Shown piece by piece: positions 34,616-44,215 of a stretch of DNA of 64,000 bases. The notes beneath the pieces were generated by a model. That model searched no databases. It had not been told where the DNA came from and saw only the letters and a list, made by a program, of their open reading frames with translations. Location of the stretch: assembly GCA_041905595.1 (NCBI GenBank), contig JAYRKT010000015.1:27109-91108 (forward strand), given 5' to 3'. Position 1 is the first letter of the stretch. Each line of letters begins with the position of its first letter. The stretch comes from Aliitabrizicola sp041905595 (GTDB taxonomy: Bacteria > Pseudomonadota > Alphaproteobacteria > Rhodobacterales > Rhodobacteraceae). The position numbers were made by a program, and so were the translations under genes.

Positions 34616-37201
34616 TCACTTCGCAATCAGGCCGCGCGCCGAGCCCGCTATCAGGAGGGCAACGTCTCCCATTGCGCGCATCGGCGAGATGTTGGGAGGC
34701 AGCGCCAGATAGCGCGGGCGCCAGTCCGGCTGAAACTTCTGCTTGAAGGTCCTGAGCCCCTCGAAGTTGTAGAATGCGCCGCCGTGCCGATAGATGAGCC
34801 GCCCGAACCGGTTCCACGATCGCGCGACTGACCGCTCGGACAGCCCCGAAAGCGGCGCGGTGCCAAGGCTGAATTCCAGCGCCCCTTTCGCCTTGTAGTG
34901 TTCGATGAGGCTGAGGAACATGTATTCCATGAGGCCCGAGGCCTCTTCGGGCAGATAGCGCATCAGATCGACGGCCAGGTGTGCGCCGCCTTTTGACGCC
35001 AGAATATTGGCGAAGGCGACGATGCGACCATCCCTTCGTACAACCGAGATGTCGAACAGCGCCAGGTAGTCCGGATCGAAGCGCCCGACCGAAAAACCCT
35101 TCTCGCGTCCGGTCTTGCCGCCGAGCCACGCATCCGAGATTGCACGAAGTTCGGCAATGAGTTCGGGGGTATGGGGCGATGTCAACATGGTAAACTCGTA
35201 CCCGTCGCGCTGGCGCTTGCTCATCGCGGCGCGCATGGTCTTGAACCGACCGCCCGCGAGGCTGAACTCGGGCAGCCGGACGACCGCTTCCTCTCCGACC
35301 TTGTGCAACGTCAGGCCGAGTTCGACCCAGAGCCCGAGGTTGCGCGCGCTGACCTCGTAGAAGACGGGGCGCGCGTTGGACCGGGCGGCCTGGTCGGCAA
35401 AGGACCAGGCGAGTGCTTCGAACTCAGCCCGATCGCCAACCGGATCGCCGAGCGCAATCCACGATCCGCCCCGGACGGCATACATGATGAAGGCCGTGGC
35501 GGTTTCGGAAAACAGGAACCGCTTGTCGCCGGTCTGGCTCAGCCAGGCCTGCGGGTCTTCGGACAAGTCACACAGGACGGCGGCCTCGGAGATTACTTCC
35601 GGCCGCGCCTCTACGGGCGGTTTCCGCCGGATCGGACGCGTCAGGAGGTAGATCCCGAAAAAGAACATGAGCGCGGTTGCCGCGAGCCCCGCCCGGAGCG
35701 CGCGGGGTGTGTTCGAGTCGTGCGAGAACTCCGACCACAGGTCATTCGAATACGGGACGGCCTTGTGCACGAAGAAGAAGAATGCGGCGGCTGCGACCCC
35801 AACGCCAATGACCGTCGCAAACCATCGGGTATCGAAGACGCCGGCCGTCAGGCGGCCGGGTCGGTCGAAGGCTTTCCTGAACGGCAGGAGCAGAAGTGCA
35901 CTAGCCCCCAGGAAAGCCGCGTTCTCGAACCCGAAATCGTTCAGGAGCGACGCGAAAGCCCCGGCCAAGAGGGCAGCGATGGCGAACCACCAGGCCGAGG
36001 AAACCCGCCGCGCGAGACCATGCGACACGATGATAAGCGCAACGCCTGCAATCGCCGACGCGATGGTTCCGCCTTCAAGCAGAAGCACACCGACGAGGTC
36101 GCCCTCCGCCATCGCTTCCGCGCGCACGGAAGGCAACATCGTAATGAGCAGGAGCCAGGCCCCTAAGCCGAAGGCGACGGTTGCGACGACACCCGGCGAG
36201 AACCCGTGCAGCGTGGCAAAGGCCGGTTGCAGGGCCGGTGCCCGGGCAAGAAGACGGCTGCCGAAGCCGCTGGCCAGCCGGATCTCGTTCAGGGCGACCA
36301 GCAGGAAGGCAAGTGCGAACGGAACCAGATAGTAGACCAGGCGGAAGAGGAGCAGTGCCGCAGCTGCATCCCCGGCCGGCACCGAGGCAGGCAAGGTGCC
36401 GATGACCACCGTCTCGAAGACACCGATGCCGCCCGGAACGTGGCTCAGCACTCCGATCATGGTCGCGGCGGCATAGATGGCGACGAAGGTCGCATAGTCG
36501 GGTTTTCCGGCGGGAAGAAGAACCCACAAGGCGAACGAGGCAGCGGCGATGTCGATCAGGGTGACGACAAGTTGTCCGGTAAGGTCGGCAGGCGGCGGCA
36601 GGTGCAGTTCATGACCGCGAATGCTCAGCGAACGCTGCGAGACGGACATCCAGGCGATGAGGGCAACCGAAACCGTGGTAATCCCGGCGGCAACGACCTG
36701 GATAGTCGATGGGGCATAGGGGAGCCAGGCACCGACTGCGCCGGGATGGACGGCCAGGGCCGCGATGCCGACGAGGGTCAATCCAGTGCCGAGGGCGATC
36801 GCAATGTAGCCAGAAACGGCGGCCACCTCGAATGCATTCAGGCCGACGGCGGAATAGATCCGGTATCGCACCGCGCCGCCGGAGATGACACTGACACCGA
36901 TCGTGTTGCCGAAAGCATATCCAAGGAAGCCGCCTAGCGCCACGATGCCCCGGTCAAGCGTTTTCCCGATGAACCGCAGGCCGAACCAGTCATAGAAGAT
37001 AAGCGCGACGTACCCGATGGCGGTCGCCCCGAACGCCGCGGCAAGCGCACCCATTGGAGTCGCCCTGATCTGCGCTGCGACGTCGGCCGGGTTGACGGGC
37101 TTCAGGAGGTGATAGAGCGCATAGAGCCCCAAGGCGAAGAGACCGGCGCCCAGAATGATGGGCGCGGCGCTTCGCAGGAATTGTAAGTTCAGTCGGGCCA
37201 T
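34616..37201 (-). CDS. mprF: MprF-type lysyl-phosphatidylglycerol synthase/flippase
   Basis: An 861-residue protein with about 14 membrane helices (flippase part, residues 1-520) and a cytosolic synthase part (residues 560-861) carrying the DUF2156 signature: YAVRGGSWIALGDPVG, RPVFYEVSARNLGLW, LGTAPLSGL and GGAFYNFEGLRTFKQKF. MprF adds an amino acid to phosphatidylglycerol and flips it, lowering surface charge and giving resistance to cationic peptides or acid. ATG 37201 is chosen; a GTG lies at 37207. It is divergent from PepSY with an operator motif between. Confidence 0.92.
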   Translation of the reverse strand: MARLNLQFLRSAAPIILGAGLFALGLYALYHLLKPVNPADVAAQIRATPMGALAAAFGATAIGYVALIFYDWFGLRFIGKTLDRGIVALGGFLGYAFGNTIGVSVISGGAVRYRIYSAVGLNAFEVAAVSGYIAIALGTGLTLVGIAALAVHPGAVGAWLPYAPSTIQVVAAGITTVSVALIAWMSVSQRSLSIRGHELHLPPPADLTGQLVVTLIDIAAASFALWVLLPAGKPDYATFVAIYAAATMIGVLSHVPGGIGVFETVVIGTLPASVPAGDAAAALLLFRLVYYLVPFALAFLLVALNEIRLASGFGSRLLARAPALQPAFATLHGFSPGVVATVAFGLGAWLLLITMLPSVRAEAMAEGDLVGVLLLEGGTIASAIAGVALIIVSHGLARRVSSAWWFAIAALLAGAFASLLNDFGFENAAFLGASALLLLPFRKAFDRPGRLTAGVFDTRWFATVIGVGVAAAAFFFFVHKAVPYSNDLWSEFSHDSNTPRALRAGLAATALMFFFGIYLLTRPIRRKPPVEARPEVISEAAVLCDLSEDPQAWLSQTGDKRFLFSETATAFIMYAVRGGSWIALGDPVGDRAEFEALAWSFADQAARSNARPVFYEVSARNLGLWVELGLTLHKVGEEAVVRLPEFSLAGGRFKTMRAAMSKRQRDGYEFTMLTSPHTPELIAELRAISDAWLGGKTGREKGFSVGRFDPDYLALFDISVVRRDGRIVAFANILASKGGAHLAVDLMRYLPEEASGLMEYMFLSLIEHYKAKGALEFSLGTAPLSGLSERSVARSWNRFGRLIYRHGGAFYNFEGLRTFKQKFQPDWRPRYLALPPNISPMRAMGDVALLIAGSARGLIAK

Positions 37202-37293
37202 CCCCACTTCGGTCCGTTCGGTGTATCGGTGATCGGGATGTGATTACCCTCGGGAAACCCTATCTGAAAACTGTAAATCTCCCAAATGCCTGG

Positions 37294-37313
37294 TTCTTAC
37301 GAAGTTGTAAAAA
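37294..37313. promoter_or_regulatory. CTTAC-N6-GTAA operator 2
   Basis: TTCTTAC-GAAGTT-GTAAAAA lies between the mprF and PepSY genes, about 80-90 bases from each start. Read to the right it matches sites 1 and 3 in both arms and much of the spacer. Confidence 0.65.
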
Positions 37314-37394
37314 GCCGGAAATGCGATCCATGGGACCGGTGCCCAATTGTAGCATGCAGGCGACGAGACCTGTTCTCTAGAAGGAACCTATCCC

Positions 37395-37769
37395 ATGCTT
37401 CGCAAGACCATGATCCTCCTGCCCGCCGCGCTCCTTGGGGCCCTGCCATTCGCGGCATCGGCCGAAACCATGGACCAGAGCGAGCTCGACATGTTCCGCT
37501 CCGCATCGCTCACGATCCAGCAGGCAAGCGATGCCGCACTTCAGGCCCATGCCGGCACGCTGGCGGCCGTCGCCTTTGGCGACGAGAACGGGCGCGCGGC
37601 CTACGAGGCGGTGGTGATCGGCGGCGACGGACAGCCCTGGACCGTTCTGATCGACGCCAAGACCGGCGAAGTCTTCGCCTCGGCCCTGTCTTCGTCTATG
37701 GATGATCACGAGGATCAGGGCGACGGCCAAGACGAAGAAGATCACGACGGCGAAACGAACGACGGCTGA
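37395..37769 (+). CDS. PepSY-domain periplasmic protein
   Basis: A 124-residue exported protein with signal peptide (LLPAALLGALPFAASA), a PepSY domain (AVAFGDENGRAAYEAVVIG, PWTVLIDAKTGEVFAS) and a very acidic tail (DDHEDQGDGQDEEDHDGE). PepSY proteins next to two-component genes often sense or buffer signals in the periplasm. AAGGAA precedes the ATG. It is followed by a hairpin and then the regulator gene. Confidence 0.85.
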   Translation: MLRKTMILLPAALLGALPFAASAETMDQSELDMFRSASLTIQQASDAALQAHAGTLAAVAFGDENGRAAYEAVVIGGDGQPWTVLIDAKTGEVFASALSSSMDDHEDQGDGQDEEDHDGETNDG

Positions 37770-37800
37770 TCCAACGTCCCCCTGAAAATTCAAACCTTTG

Positions 37801-37823
37801 CCCGGCCGCGTCTGGCGGCCGGG
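37801..37823 (+). terminator. Hairpin between PepSY and response regulator genes
   Basis: CCCGGCCGC (37801-37809) pairs perfectly with GCGGCCGGG (37815-37823) around five bases. It probably limits transcription from PepSY into the regulator genes. No T run. Confidence 0.6.
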
Positions 37824-37849
37824 ACTCGTTATTGGAAAGACCGCACCGC

Positions 37850-38521
37850 ATGAGAGTCCTTTTGGCGGAAGATGATCGCGAAACAGCTGCCTATGTGGTG
37901 AAAGGTCTCTCCGGGGAAGGCCATGTCGTCGACCATCTGACCAACGGGAAAGATGCGCTGTCGCAGGCGATGTCGGGTGACTACGAGCTCTTGATCCTCG
38001 ACCGCATGATGCCAGGGCTCGACGGACTGTCCGTGCTGAAGTCGCTGCGCGCGGCCAAGGTCGACACACCTACGATCCTGTTGACGGCGATGGGCGCGGT
38101 CGATGACCGGGTCGCCGGCTTGCGGGGTGGTGCGGACGATTACATCGTCAAGCCCTTCGCCTTCGTCGAACTGCTAGCTCGGATCGACACGATCTGCCGA
38201 AGGCCAGCGACGCGCGATGAGGTACTGGAGCTCGTCATCGGTGACCTGCGGCTCGACCTGCTGAAACGCGAAGTGACGCGAGATGGCGAAAGGATCGACC
38301 TTCAGCCGCGCGAATTCCTGCTCCTGAAGCATTTCATGGAACGGCCCGGTCGCGTGCAGACCCGCACCGTGCTTCTGGAATCGGTCTGGGGGCTCCATTT
38401 CGACCCCAAGACCAGCGTGGTCGAAACCCATATCAGCCGACTGCGCAACAAAATCGACAAGCCCTTCGACAAGCACTACCTCGTGACGCTGCATGGGGTC
38501 GGATATGTGTTGCAGCCATGA
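37850..38521 (+). CDS. OmpR-family response regulator
   Basis: A 223-residue regulator. The receiver (residues 1-115) has the acidic pair EDD, the phosphorylated Asp51 in LLILDRMMPG, the Thr in LLTAMG and Lys in VKPFAF. The winged-helix output domain (residues 130-223) ends SVVETHISRLRNKIDKPFD and VTLHGVGYVL. It overlaps the kinase start by four bases (ATGA). Likely regulates the PepSY, mprF and cytochrome b promoters through the CTTAC-N6-GTAAG sites, by inference. Confidence 0.93.
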   Translation: MRVLLAEDDRETAAYVVKGLSGEGHVVDHLTNGKDALSQAMSGDYELLILDRMMPGLDGLSVLKSLRAAKVDTPTILLTAMGAVDDRVAGLRGGADDYIVKPFAFVELLARIDTICRRPATRDEVLELVIGDLRLDLLKREVTRDGERIDLQPREFLLLKHFMERPGRVQTRTVLLESVWGLHFDPKTSVVETHISRLRNKIDKPFDKHYLVTLHGVGYVLQP

Positions 38522-39912
38522 GGCGTCCGCTATCATGGTCGATGCGCTTCGCGCTCGCACTGTCGGCGGTATTCGCCATCGGCACGCTGTCAGCCGGAGG
38601 ACTCTCCTACCTGTTCCTGTCACGGGAAATGACGGCGCGCCTCTCAGCCGACGTCAGGTCGGGGGCGGAAAGTCTCGCCCGGATCGCGGCGACCGGGGAC
38701 AGGACTGACCTGCGAGAACAAGTCCTCGCTCAAGTGAGGTCCAGCCGCGACAGCGCAAGCCTTTACAGCTTTTTCGATGTCGGCTCCGGTCAGGCAATCG
38801 GCTCCCTGCATGTTGCCGAGCCGTTCGAAGGCGAGAGACGGCTTATCGTCGGCCGGGACATTCCTGAAACCGCCGCGACCGGTTCGGAGAGTGCCGACGC
38901 CTATCTTGCTTACGGGATCCGAACCGACCTCGGCTGGGTCATCACGGCGCGAGACGAGGCTTGGGTCGCGGAAAGCGGCGAAATCCTGATCCAGACAACT
39001 GCCTGGTCGCTGGTGCTTGCCGCGCTCCTGTCCATGGGACTCGCGGTCGTCATCGCCCGCAAGAACGAAAGGCGCATCGACAGGATGGATCGGGTTCTGG
39101 ACGAGGTCGGCGAAGGCAGACTCGACCGCCGCATATCGGACAGCGGCAACGACGATCTGGCGGCTCTTGCTGCCCGCGTGGACCGGATGTTGGATCGGCT
39201 TGAAGCAGGCGTCGCATCGATCCGGCAGGTCTCCACCGATGTCGCCCACGACCTGCGTGCACCACTCGCGCGACTCAGGATGCGGCTTGAACCTCAGGCC
39301 CTGTCATCCGACGTGCCGACTGAGACCCGGCATGAAATCGGCTCGGCCCTGATGGACATCGACGCCATCTCGGCGACCTTCGATGCGATCCTGCGTCTTG
39401 CCCGCCTGCAATCCGGCACGGTAGCGCGGCGCGACGAAGCCGTCGACCTGGCAGCGCTGGCCGCATCGGTTCACGAGATCCTGCAAGCCTCTGCCGAGGA
39501 AAGGGGCCACACCCTTGATCTGGACATGCCCACGATGCCCATCGAGGTTCAGGGGGACGAGGACATGCTCTCGCAGGCCCTGACCAACCTCGTCGCTAAC
39601 GCCATCGGGCATTGCCCGCCCCCGGCACAAGTCCGGATCACGGCCGGCCTGCGCGATGCGCGGCCTTTCCTTGAGGTTTCGGACAATGGGCCGGGCATTC
39701 CTGAAGCCGACCGCGCTCGAGTGCTGGAGCGGTTCGCGCGGCTTGACGAGAGCAGGTCGGTTCCAGGAACCGGGCTTGGCCTCAGCCTTGTCGCGGCGAT
39801 TGCCGCTCTGCATGGGGCCGAGCTGGTTCTCGAGGACAACGGGTCAGGACTGCGGGCTTCGATGGTTTTCCAACCGCCCGCGCCAAAGGACACGGTTCTT
39901 ACGAAAGTGTAA
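38518..39912 (+). CDS. Sensor histidine kinase
   Basis: A 464-residue inner-membrane kinase: helix 1 (residues 10-32), periplasmic sensor of about 125 residues, helix 2 around residues 160-182, HAMP, dimerisation domain with His244 (VAHDLRAPLARLRMRL) and ATPase domain with NLVANAIGH, DNGPGIPE and GTGLGLSLVAA. Start overlaps the regulator stop. An operator-like motif straddles its stop codon, upstream of the cytochrome b gene. Confidence 0.93.
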   Translation: MRRPLSWSMRFALALSAVFAIGTLSAGGLSYLFLSREMTARLSADVRSGAESLARIAATGDRTDLREQVLAQVRSSRDSASLYSFFDVGSGQAIGSLHVAEPFEGERRLIVGRDIPETAATGSESADAYLAYGIRTDLGWVITARDEAWVAESGEILIQTTAWSLVLAALLSMGLAVVIARKNERRIDRMDRVLDEVGEGRLDRRISDSGNDDLAALAARVDRMLDRLEAGVASIRQVSTDVAHDLRAPLARLRMRLEPQALSSDVPTETRHEIGSALMDIDAISATFDAILRLARLQSGTVARRDEAVDLAALAASVHEILQASAEERGHTLDLDMPTMPIEVQGDEDMLSQALTNLVANAIGHCPPPAQVRITAGLRDARPFLEVSDNGPGIPEADRARVLERFARLDESRSVPGTGLGLSLVAAIAALHGAELVLEDNGSGLRASMVFQPPAPKDTVLTKV

Positions 39913-39914
39913 GG
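39896..39914 (+). promoter_or_regulatory. CTTAC-N6-GTAAG operator 3
   Basis: TTCTTAC-GAAAGT-GTAAGG overlaps the kinase stop codon, 71 bases upstream of the cytochrome b gene. The match to site 1, including the spacer, is close. Confidence 0.68.
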
Positions 39915-39984
39915 TGACGGCAAGGCAATCCGGGACTGCTGCTGCCATATGAGGGGAACAAAACGTCTGGAAGGCTTCCCTCCA

Positions 39985-40587
39985 ATGTCCCTCGCGCTTG
40001 AAACTTCCAATCCGGATCAGCACGCACTTTCTACTCGGCTGGTCCATGCAGGGCTCGCCCTGTCCATCTCCACCCAGCTTGCCACAAGCCTCATGATGCA
40101 GGGCCCGACCGACACTTCGGCCGGTGACGCGATCTTCCAGCTTCACCGCTACTCCGGTTTCGCAGCTCTAGCCTTTGCCCTCTTGTTTTGGATGAACCTG
40201 ACATTCCGGCGTCGCGGGACGGCACCCTCGGCGCTCTTCCCTTGGTTTTCGAGAGAACGACGCCGCGCCTTCATAACGGACGTGGGCAACCACTTGCGCA
40301 CCGTTATCCACGGACGACTGCCCACCTATGAGGAAACCGGACCCCTCGCATCGGCAGTTCACGGGCTCGGCCTACTCTTGATGACGGCAATGGCGGTCAG
40401 CGGCGGGGTCTATGCGGCGCAGGTCTGGGCAAGCCTCCAATCGCCCGAACCCGATGGTTCGCTGGCCATGACGATTCACTTTACGCTCGCCAATCTCGTC
40501 TGGGTCTATCTGATCGCCCATGCCGGCATGGCGACAATCCACCACTTCGCCCGATCTGCACCGCTGGGCAAGATGTGGAAGTTTTAG
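39985..40587 (+). CDS. Cytochrome b561-type membrane protein
   Basis: A 200-residue membrane protein with four helices and paired His suited to bind two b hemes: LVHAGLALSIS, LHRYSGFAALA, VHGLGLLLMTA and AHAGMATIHHFA. It belongs to the cytochrome b561/Ni-hydrogenase b subunit family, which carries electrons across the inner membrane. ATG 39985 follows GGAAGG. With a PepSY protein and two-component system upstream, it may form a redox relay controlled by the kinase. Confidence 0.85.
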   Translation: MSLALETSNPDQHALSTRLVHAGLALSISTQLATSLMMQGPTDTSAGDAIFQLHRYSGFAALAFALLFWMNLTFRRRGTAPSALFPWFSRERRRAFITDVGNHLRTVIHGRLPTYEETGPLASAVHGLGLLLMTAMAVSGGVYAAQVWASLQSPEPDGSLAMTIHFTLANLVWVYLIAHAGMATIHHFARSAPLGKMWKF

Positions 40588-40602
40588 GAAGGATTGAAGA
40601 CC

Positions 40603-40971
40603 TTAGCCTGCGTGACAAGTTCGTCTGTAACCTTGCAGATCAATGAAGTGAATGACTGCTTTCCATCCAAAGTGAAGATACCAAGCCGGTGCCGGGTGGG
40701 TGATCAGCGCGCATTTGACCGGCTTCGCCGGTCCTGCGGCTGTCAAAGGCCTCGGAGGCGCACACGCGCCGTGCCCGGGCCCTCGGGAAGTGAAGCCGAA
40801 GCCTCGCCCGAAGGGATCGTATTCCGAGACGATCACGACCTCGTCTCCGTCGATTTCATCGGCGGGGACAGCGCCGAAGGTTCCATCCCCTGCTTGGAAG
40901 ACGACGATCGAGACCATGAGCGTGGCGGCGAGGCAGGAGGCTGCGAAGGCGTGAGCATCTTTGTGGGACAT
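40603..40971 (-). CDS. Membrane peptide gene, copy 2, with lost stop codon
   Basis: Second copy of the 54-residue gene at 22153. The first 55 codons match with one added Cys (FAASCLAATLMVS), but the TGA is changed to CGA, so the frame runs on for 67 extra codons with no sensible composition. The product may thus be longer or unstable. Same AGGAG site before the ATG at 40971. Confidence 0.5.
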   Translation of the reverse strand: MSHKDAHAFAASCLAATLMVSIVVFQAGDGTFGAVPADEIDGDEVVIVSEYDPFGRGFGFTSRGPGHGACAPPRPLTAAGPAKPVKCALITHPAPAWYLHFGWKAVIHFIDLQGYRRTCHAG

Positions 40972-41470
40972 CTGTTTGGCTCCTGTCTGGGAGGCGGGGG
41001 ACCATCCCCCGCGCGAGAGGACCCTGCAGGCCCGAAGACTGTCTGACATCACCGGGTGCGTTCGGCTCGCCCGAATCCACGCGGCGGCACGGGCTCGCCC
41101 GTAGTCCGACCCCTCGCGGGTTCATCTCGAAGACAGGATCTGGGGCAAGGAAGGGAATGGCGAGCGGGGGATGGTGCTCTGGCGACTGGAGCCGATTGTC
41201 CCGCTGATACTTCTAACGCCGCCAGCCTCCCGGGCAGGCTTTGGGTTGAAGACTTCCGTATTGGGGGGATGAATCCTTTGGTGCCCCGCAGCATCGCGGG
41301 ACGAGGGTGTGGTCGGTGAGAGGCCCGTTTCTCAGCAGGCCCCTCACACATTGTCAGGGCTCAGGCGGCCAGGTCCGCGCCCCCTGCCCTTTCGCCGTCC
41401 TCGGCACCAACGATCTCGAACCGCGCGTTGCGATAACCTTCCCGTGCGATCCAAAGCTCGGCCGCAGTGA
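40753..41470. repeat. Direct repeat B, copy 2
   Basis: Matches 22101-22811 in the same orientation. Here it continues into the intact 157-residue gene. It is offset from copy 1 by about 18.65 kb. Confidence 0.85.
40972..41360. other. Non-coding stretch in repeat B2
   Basis: No supported gene; probable promoter of the small peptide gene and 3' region of the hypothetical gene. Confidence 0.5.
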
Positions 41471-41834
41471 TGGATTCCGCCAGATGCAGCAGCTCGGTGT
41501 TGCCACCGAAGTCCAGCAGCACGCGGACCTGCCCCGGCTTCGGTTCCTCCGCAACCTCGAAGACCAGACGGCTGTCCGCCGAATGGCTGCGCATGATGGT
41601 GACGAGAATGACCCCGTCCGAGGAGAAGTTGCCCTCATGCAGCGTGAAGGAGGCCGGTGCCGTCCATGTCGGATAGACCCGGGGTGGCTCCTTCTTCACA
41701 AGACGGCCGAGTCCGTTTGAGCTCTCCCAGGCTGCCAGCTTCTTGGTGAACCGTGTCGGCGGCTTGGGACTGCCGTCGGTGTAGCGGATAAGCGCCCCGA
41801 GGGGGGCTGTGTCGATGATGGTAATTGCAGACAT
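41361..41834 (-). CDS. Hypothetical plasmid protein
   Basis: A 157-residue soluble protein (start MSAITIIDTAPLGALIRYTDG), beta-rich, with VYPTWTAPASFTLHEGNF and a helical C-terminal part ending GAEDGERAGGADLAA. It is conserved enough to survive as a truncated copy at 22706. It lies downstream of the ParB-like gene on the same strand, in a stretch that appears to be plasmid backbone. No function assigned. Confidence 0.65.
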   Translation of the reverse strand: MSAITIIDTAPLGALIRYTDGSPKPPTRFTKKLAAWESSNGLGRLVKKEPPRVYPTWTAPASFTLHEGNFSSDGVILVTIMRSHSADSRLVFEVAEEPKPGQVRVLLDFGGNTELLHLAESITAAELWIAREGYRNARFEIVGAEDGERAGGADLAA

Positions 41835-41933
41835 GATTCCTCATCCTGAATGCGAGCGTTCGCATTCATCATATTGATATTGCTGTGTTTTGTGGGAATG
41901 AGGGGCGGGCTTTCCCGCCCCGGATGGCTCAGA

Positions 41934-44106
41934 TCACTCCGCAGCCATCATCGACGCAGCGGTCTCCGGCAGATCGGCCGTCAGGAAAGCCGGGAGATAG
42001 ACATCTTCGGGTTCGCCCGCGTCCTCCCCCTGCCCTTCTGTGATCGGCTCGCCGTCGCCTGCCGCCAGATCAGCCCGGCGCAAGACCTCGGGCAGCCAGC
42101 CGCTGCCCTTGAGGAGCCGCTCGGCTTCGGTGGCCATCTCGCCCTTCTTCAGATGGTCGAGGAGTTGCGCGGTCCCCTCCCCCTTCGCCTCGCGCACAGC
42201 CTCGAGGATCCGGGCTTTGGGCACACGGTTGAGATAGCCATCGACGGTCGGCTCCCAGCCCGCCTCGACCATGTCGAGATCGACGGCACGCGCCACCAGA
42301 TCGGCATGGGCCATGCGGCGGGTCAGACCGCTGGCGGAGATGCCCGCACCATAGGGGTTCACCTTCTCATGGAGCGCGTTGATCCCGAAGCTGAGGCAAT
42401 GTGCCAGAAGGGCCAAACGACTGCCCTGGTCGAGAACGGTCAGATAGTCCCAGAGCGCCGCGTCATCGCCAAGAGGCAGATCGGCCTCCCAGGCGACGTG
42501 ACGTTCGTCAACGAGCTTGGCCACCACGCTGTCCTTCAGATCGGGCGCTTGAGCCGACATGTAGACGTGGCGGACCGAGGCTTCGAGGCAGCTGCCGGAG
42601 GCTGAGGAGGTGCGGAAGGCGTCCGTGACCAGCTTCAGGAGCAGGAGCGTCAGCGCAACGTCCGGCGACCGCCCGATGGCTTCGCGCAGCGCAAGGGTCC
42701 GATGGGCCGTCAGTTCCATGACCAGCCGTTCGGGCAGCGGCTTCAGCGCTCCGTCGTCTTCCTCCTCGGACGCATCCGCACCAATCGGCTGACCGCCCGA
42801 GGTGATGACGGTGCCGCCAGCGGAGGTCGCCGACGGTTTCCAGCTGGAACCGCCGACATCCCCCCCCCTGCCCCATGGCATCCACACCATCGCCATCCTG
42901 GACCGCGGTCTCCTCGTGCGGCTCGTCCTCTGGCCGAACGTACCCGCGATAGATCGCGAGACTGCCATCCCGATCCAGCGTCACGAAGACGCCCGCGCGC
43001 GCAATCTCGGTCGGGTCGTAGATCAGAGGCCGCTGTTCAAGCGCTTCCATCGCCATCTCGAGTTGACCCAACCGGGCATCGATCTCCTCGGGGTACTCGT
43101 CCTGGCCGGAGTATTCTTCCTCCAGCGCCCGATACTCCGCGAGGAGCGTCGCATGGGCCGCGCTTTCCTCGTCTGTCATCGGCGCGGGATCACCGGCCAG
43201 ACGCCGCAGACCGTGGCTGTAGCCATAGGGCAGGTCGGTCGCCACCTCGATCCACTTCCAGCCATCCGAGGCCAGCGCCTCGGCTTCGGCCTGGAGCTTC
43301 TCGGAGACCAGCCGATCGAGCAGGGCAGGGTCCTCGAGCCAGCCTCCGTCATCGCCCTGGAAGAGATCGCGCAGGACGACACCGCCGGCCGCCTCATAGG
43401 CATCGACACCGACGAAGATCGCGCGGCGATCAGACGCCCGGACCGAGGTCTCCGTGAGCATGCGCCGTATGGCGTAGGGCTCCTTGTTCCAGGAGTTCTT
43501 CACCGCATCCCAGACCTGCGCCTGACGCGCATGATCCGGGTTCACGGTGAAGGCCATCAGCTGTTCGAGCGTCATGCCGTCCTCGGCATAAACCTCGAGC
43601 AGGGCAGGGGCCACGGAGGCGAGTTTCAGGCGCTGCTTCACGATCTGCGGCGTCACGAAGAAGGCCGCCGCGATCGCTTCCTCGCCCTGACCCTTTTCGC
43701 GCAGGGCCTGGAATGCGCGGAACTGGTCGAGCGGGTGCAGGGCGACGCGCTGCATATTCTCCGCCAGCGAGTCGTCCTCGGCGAGGATCTCCGACGCAGC
43801 ATCGCGCACGATGCAAGGGATCGGCGCTGACTTCGCCAGCCGCTTCTGCTTCACCAGCAGCGACAGCGCCTGGAAGCGACGACCACCGGCCGGGATCTCG
43901 AACATGTCGGTCTCGACCCCATCGGCATCGAGCATGGGCCGGACGTTCAAGCCCTGCAGCAGGCCGCGCCGCGCGATGTCTTCGGCCAGTTCCTCGACGG
44001 AGATTCCCGCCTTGATGCGCCGCACGTTGGACTGGCTCAGTACGAGCTTGTCGAAGGGGATGTCCCGTGAGGATGACAGGGTGATTTTCTGGGCAACTTT
44101 CGCCAT
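41934..44106 (-). pseudogene. Long ParB-like partition protein, frame interrupted at a C9 tract
   Basis: The gene starts at ATG 44106 (GGAGAAG upstream). Residues 20-230 are a ParB/Spo0J N-terminal nuclease-like and helix-turn-helix region (SQSNVRRIKAGISVEELAED, GGRRFQALSLL, ENMQRVALHPLDQFRAF). At nine consecutive C (42860-42868; G on the coding strand) the frame shifts and a second frame (LPERLVMELTAHRTLALREA to ASMMAAE) continues to 41934. Removing one base gives 723 residues, normal for these plasmid proteins. Could be a sequencing error, a real mutation or a slippery tract. Confidence 0.8.
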
Positions 44107-44215
44107 CAGATCTTCTCCACGACGGGCGCCGGAAGCCACTCTCCCGATCTCACTTCCCGTCACCCATCAAACCCCCAACCTTTCCCTCTCTTCGGCCGCT
44201 GACCCAGCGACGCGT

